The translations under genes and the position numbers were made by a program. The notes under the pieces are model-generated. The model was not told the DNA's origin. It did no database searches and worked only from the letters and a program-made list of their open reading frames with translations. A stretch of DNA of 64,000 bases from Vitellaria paradoxa (taxonomy: Eukaryota > Streptophyta > Magnoliopsida > Ericales > Sapotaceae), in NCBI GenBank assembly GCA_019916065.1, contig CM034234.1, positions 13,870,520-13,934,519 on the forward strand, read 5' to 3'. Positions 48,658-60,600 of this stretch are shown in pieces (positions within the stretch are counted from its first letter, which is position 1; the number at the start of each line of letters is the position of its first letter).

Positions 48658-51600
48658 ATGGAGGCGTCGTCCATTGCATCCAGAGGGAGGACCGCCTTCC
48701 ACTCCGCATCAGCCAAAGTCGAGAGGGTTTTTGTGGACATTAAAAAATCTGATTCATTAACCGATCAAGGTACACCAGAAGATTTTTTTTCCTTGCGATT
48801 TTAATTTTCATCCAATCACATTACCTCTTCTTTCATCTACTATTTTTAGATTTGTTTCTTTTTTTTTTAATGGCATTTTTTCCTGGAACGAATATCAAAA
48901 TCAACGATTGAATCGGAGTAGACTCAGAGGAAGAATCTCCAAAGACTTCAAATCCAGATTATTCGAACAAGGCCCCCGAGTCAAAGGTAAATTCATCATT
49001 TACTTATTGATTCAAGCTGTCGAGTTATTTCAGTTGAAAATGTCGCATGATTAAGCTTTTGTGGTCGCTTGACTAGGATAAAAAAAAAAAAAAAAAAAAA
49101 AACTGATGAAAACAAAAGAAAATTAGAATTGGGTTTTTGATTTGATTTGATTTTATTTTTCTGGAATTAAATGAAACCCCGTTTGATGGCCGAGGATTTT
49201 GAAAGGTTAACACAAAATAAACTGAATCCTCAGTTGGATTTCCATAGACAAAGGCATTTCTTGAACTGAGCGAAGTAGCTGCAGTGGGCTGATTTATGTA
49301 ATCTATATATATATATTTTGACGTCTCAGAAGAGGAAAATTTTCAGTATCGATTCATTTTCATGAAACAAAAAATAGTGGAAGACTTGCTAATCTATCCG
49401 ATAGAAGGTTTACGGCCTTTTTTTTGGGGGGGGGGGGGGGGGGGAGAGAGGGGGGAGGCGGGGGGCTAACATCGATAAAGGATATTAGCACATTTCAATT
49501 TTTTTGTTCTTTTTTTCTCTTCTATTTGGTTTAAACAGACGAAGCAAGTTTCTTCCTTCTCTCTCTCTCTCTCCAGTTTGCTTCAAACCAGCGAATAAGG
49601 GTGAGTTTGTGAAAGAAAAAAAGCTAATTTTTTTTTTTTTTTTTTTTTTGGTATTGGCTACTAATTAGCTATTAAAAAGTTAGTATTTTTGTGTTTGGGA
49701 AGGAAAAATAATTAGCTTTTTTTTTAGCTTTTTTTGTTAATTTAATATTTTTATCCTTTAATGTTTAAAAGAAGTTTAGTGTTGGGCAGTAAAACATAAT
49801 CATGATCAGAAGATGGCAGTTATGGAGATGAGGATGCTAAGGTGGATGTGCGGGATTACAAGGAAAGATAAGATTAGGAACGAGGAGATTAGGGACAAAG
49901 TAGGAATAGCACCGATTGAAGATAAAATGAGAGAAAACCGATTAAGATAGTTTGGTCATGTTAGAAGGAACCCAACGGAGGCACCTGTAGAAGGTGTGAA
50001 AGTATAGAGATTGTCAGGAATAGAAGAGGTAGAGGAAGACCCAAGAGAAGTTGGAAAGAAGTTATTAAACATAACCTTGCCTACCTAGATAACCTTGCCT
50101 ACCTAGATCTATCGGAGGAAATGGCCTTAAACAGATCTAATTGGCGTCGACAAATCCATATAGCTGACCTCACCTAGTGGGAAAAGGCTTGGTTTGGTTT
50201 GATTTAATGTTTAAAAGAAGTTTAAAATATAATATGGTAAATTTAATAATTTTAAAAAAAGTTAAAAAATAAAGAAATTTAAAATGTAATGTGGTAAATT
50301 TAACAATTTTAAACAAAGTTAAAAAATTAGTAACTAGTAGCTGAGCTACCAACTTTTTTTTCCTAAATTTTAAATATTTTAATATTCAATATAATTAATA
50401 TATTATCAAATAACTCAAAAATATTTTTATTAGTTGAACCATATTCTTACAAAAAAAAAAAGAATTGTTGGATTGGTTGATGCTGGGGGCTGTGTTTGAG
50501 GAAAAAAGTTGGTAATTCGGCTATCAGCTATTAATTTATTGGTTTTTTTTAAAGTGACCAAATTTACCATTTTATATTTTAAACTTCTTTTAAACATTGA
50601 AGAGCAAAAATATCAAATTAACAAAAAAGCTAAAAAGATAGATACTAAAAAGCTAACTTTTTTATTTTCATTCCCAAATACAAAAGAACTAATTTTTTAG
50701 TAATTAGTTAGTAGCCAACTACAAAAAAAGTTAGCTTTTTTTCTTCCCAAACTCAGCCTTATTCACTAGTTTGAAGCAAACTGAAAAAAAAGAAAAAAAA
50801 AAAAAATTGCTTTGCCTGTTTGAACCAAATATAAGAAGGAAAAAAAAAAAAAAAAAATTGAAATGCGCTGCGAGCGTTTGCTGTCCGCAGGCTAGCATCG
50901 GTTATCGATGTTAGCCCCCCTGCTTCCTTTTTTTTCCCCTTGTAATTTGAACAATATAATTTGGGGGAGTTTGGACATGGAGATACTTACTCCTCTGCTA
51001 ATCTGTCTGATATGTTATTGAAAATGTATTCTTCACACGCTTTGTTCAAAAGTATTTAATTTCTTATGAGACAGAGTCACCATGAAGTAAATTATTTGAC
51101 GAGGAAACCAGTTCCATTGAAGACAAAGCGGGATTGGCAGGAGAGATTAAAAAACATTAGAATAGGGAAGAAAGGAGTTGAGGATTTTGAGAAAGCTGGA
51201 AATTCAGCAATGGCATTTGCAATTTTTGATGAAAACTTGTACCTTAAGCCCATGGGAGAAGTTTCTGAATCAAAGGTATAGTAACTTTTACAATATATAT
51301 ACATATTTGTTTGTTTGTTTTTTTTTTTTTTCTTCATCGGATAAGAAAGTCACAGGAGAAACCTTTTTTTTTTTGGGAAGTCACAGGAGAAACCTTTCTA
51401 GGAAACATGTTGAGAGTGCAGCACAAACTTGAGCCTGTAGCTTACCGGAGGGTCTCAATGGCCACTGTGTATGTGCTTTGGGAATTTTTTCAAATTGGGC
51501 ACTTGGAACTGCTGTAATTGTCCCACATATGTGCATCTGTTTGCACACTTACACTAATTGAAATGCATGATCATATTCTCCTTTGTTCACTTGCAAGTAG

Positions 51601-54600
51601 AATGGCTATGGCTATCCTGTAAAAAGTGGCCCTAACATACTATACATGTAAGTTAATGCTATTGCTGTGTGCTTTAGGTTGATTTACAGTTTGACATGTT
51701 ATGGTGTTTGGACAATAAACATGCTTCTTGAAATCCTTTTCTTCCTTTTGCTGAAACTGATACATTACTTTAACATTTGATAAAATTTTCATGAATGGGA
51801 TCACTATTTTGCCAAAAATGATATATTACTTTTTAAGTTTTAACATTTGATAAAATTTTCATGAGATCAATATTTTTTCAGGGTTCAGAAATGGGTTCAC
51901 CGTCAGAAGGTTTAAGTAATATTGGCATTATTCCTCCAGCATCTGTCATTAAGCAATTGGCTATAGCCGTCGAGTAAGTCTTTTTTTTTCTGTTGGTACT
52001 TCTGTAATTATTTCCTTTTGTTGGTTGTCATTCAGATTTGGTGCTTTGCAGTTGTAGGATCACTAGTTCTCTCCAAAGCTTAAGCTATTAATAAATGGGT
52101 CCACAATGTAGATTAAGCCAACCAAACATTTCCCTTCACACGAGAGCTGTCTTGCTATTTGTGGGTACCTGGGCCACATCAACAAGAGCCCAGGATGCCT
52201 CCGTACCTAAAGGAGACATATAGATGACAACTAACGTTGTTCCTAGACAGTTAGATCCTCCCTTCCAAGCCTGATCACCCACACTAGTGAAGATGCAAAC
52301 GAACTTGCTGCGCAAACAAACACAAACAGAACAAAGTGTACAATAATAAAATTGTGTGGGAACAAACTCGTTATGATGGAAAAAAATATGTGATCATGTT
52401 ATTTATCCCAAAAAAAAAAAAAACTATGGGATCATATTGAATCATTAATTGAGCGTAGGTTGCTAGAAAATGGGCTAACAATGTATTGCAAGCTACCAAA
52501 CAACAATCATATAAGAAGATGAGAAACCTCGAAAATTTATTTTTCATTATATGTTTAAATTCATGAAGTTTATCAAATGAGGAAACTTCTTTTATATTAT
52601 ATATTCAGTTGCATAGTGTTTATCAAATGATTCTTTCTGTTTTTTTTTTTTTTTTTGTGTTTCTCTTTGCAAGTCTTAGCTTCTCCATAGTTGTGGATGT
52701 ACATAAAATGATGCAACTCCTATGTGAGACTTCAATTTTCAAAAAACTTGCTACGAAAGAATGTTTTGCCATATTTTATTTATTTATTTATGTATTTATT
52801 TTTTTGTATCTTAACATGATGTCATTGCATAAAGGAGGGTACCAGGACTAATCTTTTTTCCTGTAACTTATCAGAAAAAAAAGAACTAACCTTTTCCTAT
52901 ATTGATGTTTCCGAATTTCGTGAAATAACTTTATTGCCCTTTATAGATTCTCTTGGCAAGACTGGTACGTAGCTTGCATCTGGTTTATTTGGTCTTGATT
53001 GTAGTAGGCCTCTACTAGAGGATGTAATTATCTTTTCCTCTTAATTGATTTATTTATCTTTTCAAAAAAAAAAAAAAAGTTTATTTTTTGAACTCCTTCC
53101 CCAGGGCAGGAAAGGGGTTTAAGTCAATGAGTGATCTTCTAGCATCACCCAGAGGTTCTTCACCTGTGACGGGAAGGGCCTTCTCGGCAGTGAAGTCATT
53201 AATACTTCGTGAAAAGGAAGAAAAGTTTGCAGCTGAGTTTGGTGGCGATGAGAAAGTTCTTTCTTTGATAACTTCACTGCTCGACGCAGGTATATGGATA
53301 ATTTGGCAACTTCATAAATGTAATCAATATTACGTTGTTAATTTATTCATTACCCCTTCATGATCTTTCACTTCCATCACAATATCTGCAAGATATTTCC
53401 AGACGGAGAATTTCCTGGAAGCAAGATTGACCTGGATTCAGATACCACAACAAATACTTCATCATTGCCAAAGGACATCCATGGTGCTCCTTTGCAAAGT
53501 TTTGTTGTTAAACTTTCTGAAGTCGTAGGAAGCTTCAAAACCCTATGGAAAATGACAATAATTTGGTACCAGGTTGTTGCTGAAGTAAGTGCAAAATATA
53601 GAACTCGTATTATCAAAACCAAAACAAATAGTGGATGACAAAGTAAAGTCTAACCTATGTTTTAGTTATTTCTGCTTGTTCTAAAATTCATTACATTTTT
53701 TCTATTTATGCTACTTGAATTTAGTTTTCTGACGAAGAAAAGTTTTTTTGCTTGTCATGGGAAAGTGAAAATATTTCCAGCTACTTTGGGTATTGTCATT
53801 GTTAAATTTATGAGTTTGACATGCTCAATACGGCATAAGATGGACAGTTTTGTAGCATGAAAACTTCTATTCTCTGTATGTTTCATTATATTAAATTTAG
53901 CAACCTTTCGTAATTATATTGGAGCTGAATTTTTTGTATTGAACTTAAGACTCGGCTCCTCATTGCAAGTTTACTTCTAAAAGTCATTCATTGCGCGTCA
54001 ACTTTTCCACTTAGTGAGACCAGTGAGAATTATTCATCTAGAAATATTGTTCAATCCAGGTCCTTAGGTTTATTTATAGGAAGCAGGCATCAATTTTTTT
54101 AGAGGATTTCCAACTAGGCCTATTATTCCTTTGCTTCTAAATGATGTAGCACAGGATTCCATAACTTTTAACAAATAAAAATACTGAATCTGTAATTTTT
54201 CATTCATACCCTGGCATAAAAGAAATACATAAAATAGAGATAAGAGTAGATAGATAGATAGAAATAGAGAAGATATATAAAACCTAGATTCCACTAAGAA
54301 AGAAAGAGAGAGAGACGGGGTGGGGGATAGATATGGGACAAACCCTAAATCAAGGTGCTTTGAATCCACAAGGAGAATAAGAAGATGGGGGAAAAGAGTC
54401 GTGCTCCCACACAAAGCCTAAGGCGTCATATTTTCTTTTCAATCCCTCCTCCAAATCATAAACTAATTGCCTGTTATACACAAATAAAGTAAAGAAAATT
54501 GATAAAAGTCTAAAATGATCCTAAACAATCATTTGTGTATATATATATATATATTTTTTTTTCTGGAAATCCAAATACATTACTGAATGTCAGAGATTTG

Positions 54601-57600
54601 TATATAATAATTTCAGGCATTGTATGTGTTGAGGGTATAAAATAGTAATATAATTAACAAAGTTTCTTCTCTCTCTAATAGTTTGAGTTTTTAGATGAGA
54701 TGGTAGCTATTAGATTAGCATAGTATCAAAGAACAGAAAGATTTTGAATTCAAATATTGCCCCCAACTTGATAGTCTATAGTTGCACGTGTTGGACTCCT
54801 CCCCCTCCTTCCAAAAAAAAAAAAAAGGAAAAAAGAGCCGCCACTGAGGTAATAAAGTTGCCCCTCTCTTTAAGCTTTAGGCGGCTATCGAGTTATTATA
54901 GTATCAAAGCACACAAAAGTTATTATAGTATCAAAGCACACAAAGGTTTTGAGTTCAAATTTCACCATCAACTACAGTTGCACATATTGGGCCTTATAAA
55001 ACAGAAAAAAAAGGAAAAAGAGCCACATGTGAGGTGGCTTGTTAAGAGGAGTATACAATAGGAATATATGTAATAAAATTGCCCCTCTCTAAGTTATAAG
55101 TGAGATGGTGGCTAATAATTTAGTCGTCTATAATATGTCACATACTTCTTTGCTGTTGAAAGACCTTTTTGCTGATTAGGCAGATGGCAGTGTTCATTAA
55201 TGCATTCCTTCTGTAATGATCTATTTGTGCTGTTGGAGTTAACTAGTTAAATCCACTCCACTTTTTTGTAGTATAGTTATATTTCTACTTTTGTGGCATC
55301 CAATTTTCAATTGCACTTGTTATGCCATTCAAACAAATTTTTAGATGAAGAATATCCGTGTTTGACATACCTTTTTTTTTTTTTTTTTGATAGGTGTATT
55401 TGACATACTTTATTACACGCTGGTTGAGATATAGTAAATCTTATTGTGCCCATTGAATAAGTCTTATGGAAACTGTGAAGTTTATTTATTTGAGTGGAAT
55501 TTTCTTTTGAGAAGTGGTTATCCTCATTCCTGCAGTTGATTTTTTTTGGGGTAATTTTTCATGCAGTTATTATTTATTTATTATTATTAATTTTTTTTTT
55601 TTTGGTAAAATATTTTGTTACTCTGACCTTTATTACTTGGATACGTCAAGACCAGACATCCATTCTAATTTAACATTAATTATTAGCTGATGGGTAGTTA
55701 GTGAATCATTTGGCTTGCAGCTGAGAAGACTTTGGTCCAAAGGGCTATATGTTCCTGGCATCCCTCCAGATGAGATTCCAGACTTAAATTCATGTCTTTT
55801 GTATCAGAAGCTACAGGTTATCAACTCTTGTATATCTAGAAAAAGGCGTCACTCCATTGCCACAGAGTCATTAGAATCTGTAATTGGGCAAGCTAGTTGC
55901 AATGTTGAAGAATCAGCTGTTTCTGAGGGCACTATTCCTGTTTTATATGCTAGAATTGGCACTGGGGAACTTGTTCTCCGACAGGGAGCTGACAAACAAT
56001 CAGACAATTTAACAATGCTGGAAACTGGCGAGCCTATTTATATCCCTATCATGCAGGTTTGGACAATCCATCAAACCATAGTAATTACCCTCTCGAACTT
56101 TCTCCTTTTGTTCAGATGTGTTGATATATATATGTATATTTTTTTAAGTAGGAAGGACCTTTACTTACAGAAGATCTTATCAAAGAGACAGAACAGCTTG
56201 TGCTACAAACAGGGAGGTCAGTGTATTGATTAAATGTCATTTTTACTCAAAAAATATTTGATTAAACTTTTTAACTATGTTGGAAATTAATATTCTGAAT
56301 TTTGAGCTTCCTACCTTCACCATGCCCCCTTTTTTGGTTGGCACAGTTGTTTCTATAAGTTCTCTTTGAAAGTGACATTAATGTATTTTTTTTCCCTTAT
56401 GCTAGAGGTATCCCCACTTTTGGTGGGACTAATTCTTAGTGCTCTTAACCCATCTCACCAAAATTACGAGCCAGGTAATGTTGAGGGGGTTCGAACAAGT
56501 GACCCCTACTTCAATTGGTGTACCGTTGAACTGCCTCCTTGTGGACAATTGATAAGTGATTGTGATCATGAACTTGTATTTACCAACTAATGAAGTTAAA
56601 AGAATTCAAATTGAAAGAAAAGAAGAATTTTCCTCTAGGCTTTGCTTGGTGGCATTGCATACAAACATTGTCTTAACAATTCTCGAGGAATTGTTGTTTG
56701 GTTGACCCATGGTTGTAATTCAACAAAACAGGATTTTCGATCTGATGCTTCATTTCAAGTTTATATAGCTGAAAGTCCTTTATGCAGATGGCATTATAAT
56801 TATTCAAGAGTTGATAGACAACATAAATTGGAGGTTCAAAGGTTGGAGAAAACTGGGATTTCGATCTATGAAATCTTATGGTTTTGTTTATCTTGCAATA
56901 TTGCAACCTTGTTTAATGGTCTTAAAATCGGATTACTGAACCTTGATTAAGGCAACTTATTGCCAAAACGCACTAATGCAAATACGATGCTGGTTAACAA
57001 ATTGATTACCAGTCAATTGCTAATGATTAGGGTCAAGTGAAAGGATTTGCGTCACAAGATTTATGTTCACTATTTATTAGTATAAGAAATTGTGTTAGCC
57101 TTGTTAGTAGGGTAAGGGAAATGGGTGTTAAAATATGGAAGTATGGATGTATCAAAGGCAGTTGTATTTTTCATTTCTTAATATGCACTCTCCATTGCTT
57201 CTATTAAGTTGAATATATCACCTTCCCTCTTAAGCCTTTCTTTGACAAATTTGCTGTTTTTTCTACATTCAGTGTTGGTGTTGGTTGTTCGCATTTACTT
57301 TCTGACATGCAGGCTTTTAAGGTGACGTTGTAATGTCCTATAATTTCTTCTTCTTCTTCTTTTCTCCCCCCTCCCCTTTCAGTGGGTGATATTCAGGCCT
57401 AGCACTGTGGTCGAACACTAAAAATATGGTCTAACAATCTATTTAATTTTCTTTTGTCATATGTTAGGCTGCAAACCCAGGTTGTATTTTGGAAGATTTT
57501 GTAAGGTGGCACTCCCCCCCTGACTGGACAGAAACTGAGACAATTAGTAAATTTGAAAACACCCCTAATGATGGCAATCTATTATCTGCAAGAGGTCAGC

Positions 57601-60600
57601 TAAGCAGCCGAATGCAAAAAGAAGGTCCATGCTCTTACTGCATTATCCATTGCATAAAGATTTTTTCTGCAGAGTAGCTGGTGTTCTGAACTTTCAAAAA
57701 GGAATGCTAAATACTTAGGGCAGAACGCAAATTTGGTTTGAATTCTAGGATTGGATTGATGCAACAGCTTATCCTGCTTTGTTTTGCTATCTTTGTCCAA
57801 GTTGTCTGTTGTTGCTTGCATATGGACTCCAAATTCTTCAGTATGTCATGTAACACCGACTTAGCAATTCGAAATTCAAATGTATTCCTTTATCATGCCA
57901 TTGTAACTCAGCAGTACATAATGAATGCAGGCTTTTATAAGTGCATTTGCCTAAAATTCATATGCTATCACATCATAGATTTGCTCTCATGAATGCTTTT
58001 TGATGTAGGTAATTTGTGGCATGAGCTGTGGGAGGCAGCAAAGGCAGTGCCAGCTGTTAAACAAACCCCCCTCTTTGATGAGGACTTGATTGTGTAAGCT
58101 GCTAGGTTTTACTCCCTTCATCCCATAAAGATAGACTCACTTTCCTTATTCACTTGTCCCAAATTATGGTGCACTTTTCTTAAATTGTAGTCCAATTTCC
58201 TTTATGAAAGGGAAGTTAATATATTAGTTTCCTAATATGCCCTTATTTAATGTGTATCCTTATCAACAAATATACTAAAACCATGTTCCATCTAGTATTA
58301 ATGGAAGGGTATATTAGGAAAAGACTTTTGAGCAAAAATTATTACTTTAATTATAGCTATATGTTTTCTTAATATGTGTGAAAGTGAAAGTAGGCCTACC
58401 TTTATGGGACAGAGGGAATAGTTATTTGTCATCATGTTTATAATCCGGATCACAGTTAGAAAAGTTGTCTGAGAAGGATTGTGGTGCTTTCATCTGCAGG
58501 GAAGGCATTCTGAATGACTTGGAGGATATTCCACCTTCTGAGCTTTTTGAACAGTTGTTTGTTTCTCTTGTGAGTTATTTATTGGATTTCAGTATGCATG
58601 ATTACTTTTTTTCTTTCTTCATTTTTTTGCTATGAATTTTAGGGCCCATTTGTAACAGTTTTGTTTACTGTTTTCTTGTTTATGTTTATAAATTTTTGAA
58701 AATTGACAATGAAAACCTGTTTGATAAACCTTTTTCCGAAAAAATTAAAACTTGTTTGAAAATTTAGGCCTAAAATGTAAATAGGAAAATCATGTTTTCA
58801 CTCTGTTTGTTTGTTTTTTTTTTTTTTTTTGTTTTGTTTTTTGTACCTCCAATAAACACTTTGTTAATTTTAGGCTCTAAATAGAACACTTTGTTTTGTG
58901 CCTAAATGGGCTCTAAGTAAACTATCATTGATTGTCGGACATTTGCGTGTTAATGTTCTATTCTTGAAATTATATTTCTCACTTGCTGTAATTTTATGGG
59001 ATTAGCTAGTAATCTACATCAGTAGGTTTTGAGATGCATTTTAGTGGTTGATGGACATTTTGATCCATAGTTACTTGCTTGTATTACTTAGCCTTTGTTA
59101 CAGAAGATCAAAGCAACCTGGGAGGGGAGTTTATCAATGAACTGCAAAACTGAAACCTGAGAAGATCATTCCCTGCAATGTGGCCATCTTGCAAACATGT
59201 GCCAAGGGGGGCACCATTGTTGATCTAACACCGACAAGATAAAGTCATCAATTTGTAAACTAATCCCTAGGGCTTAATGCAGTAAGAAAATTCTCAAATT
59301 TGTAAACTAATCTCTCAGGCCTTGCTTCCAGAAGTAATTACAGTGTGAAGGAGAGATGCGGCTCTTAGTCCAGTGTGAGCTTGTACCTCTGCTTCCTTTG
59401 AATGGAAAAGTCCGTTCCTTCCCTTTTTTGGTGTCTGGATATTTTCGCCTTCCAGAATGTATCCAAAACTTATATTTGAAGTCTACTTGTTGTATCTTCT
59501 CCTCCTTTCCCATCCCTTGCCAGTTTAGCACATATGCTGCCTGTTCTTATCGCCTTCATATCTTCATAGGATTGCTTTCTGGTAGAGTGATGGGATAACA
59601 TTAATCCTTCTCTTTTCAAATTCCAAAAATATTACCTAAAGCAGCAATCATGCTTATGGAAGTAGAACTTCTAATTACACCTCTCTATACGAGTCAAGCA
59701 ACATCTGTTAAGATCCTAGTCCATTGCTTATATTAAAAGGTTAGTTATTATTACCACAACCAAGCGATTGGGATCATAACAGACCACTGCGCTTCCATGC
59801 TGACGCCCACAGTGGCCCACTCCGCAGGGGTGCTTTCACTGCCACCAGAATCCCGTAAGTTGCCCCCTTCACAGCCCAGCTTATAGCATGGGTTGTATAG
59901 ATCCACACAATTTGGTTGGGCTTGGCTCTGATACCAATTGTTAAGATCTAGCTTTTTGAATTTTTTATTGGTCGATCACTTACATTAAAGGGTACCTATT
60001 AAGGGGAGGGAACCTGTTATATAGCCCATTAACGAACCATCACCAAGCGATGCAGGGCCATAGTATGCTGCCTTGAAACAGTTATGCTGTGTGCGCTGCT
60101 TAAAGCTGGTACGCAAGCATCTTTTACTGCAACATGATTATAGATTTTTTTGGGGGTCAAAGAGATATACAAGTCGGAAGCATGCATTGTAGTTTCAGCT
60201 GTATTCTTTTACCGTCGTGTGCTTGTAGAAACCCAGCCATCATGAACCATTGTTGCATACATTTGGTGGTACACTACTGTGTTTTGCTAATTCACGTTCC
60301 TGTTATTTGGTATATTAGCCATTTAATCATAGTTCATGATGTTTCCTTTGATTGCTATTGTTTCATAAGAACTAGTTAGCGGCTTTTGGGCCATTATATT
60401 TGCTGTAGTGATAACAATTACTAAGTTACTAAAGTGTGGCGTGTCTGTTGGGCTACTGATATTTTATTTTCCTAATATTTTCAGCTGGGTTCTGGATTTG
60501 TAATTGCCGAGGAAAAACTCTCTACAAACAGTAGCTTGTCAAAGCTGTTCTATGAGTGCAAAGACTACGTTATTGCCACTTGTCAAGGCAGCTTCTGGAC

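Larger units (their letters stand above)
49456..50920. mobile_element. Long inverted-repeat (foldback/MITE-like) element split by an RTE insertion
   Basis: The left arm begins gggggctaacatcgata and the right arm ends tatcgatgttagccccc. The arms run inward with matching landmarks: tttggttyaaacagrcraagc, agtttgcttcaaac.agtgaataagg.tgagttt, aaaaaaagctaa, ggctactaa, tttaatgtttaaaagaagtt, ggtaaattt, and agctgat/gct..taccaac. The left arm is 49456-49778 plus 50203 to about 50355; the right arm is about 50505-50920. Arms of about 400 bp enclose a small loop. A transcript would fold into a very long hairpin. The superfamily is not assigned. Confidence 0.75.
48987..51074 (+). other. Rab3GAP intron 2, holding a foldback element
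   Basis: This 2.1-kb intron contains the long inverted repeat 49456-50920 with a nested RTE fragment, a G-run of about 19 (49426-49444), and A/T runs. No gene. Confidence 0.8.

Noticed and set aside
56400..56550. Possible tRNA gene (ggttcgaa core)
   Set aside because: A B-box-like core is present but no cloverleaf with anticodon and acceptor stems could be made; more likely a SINE-like repeat.
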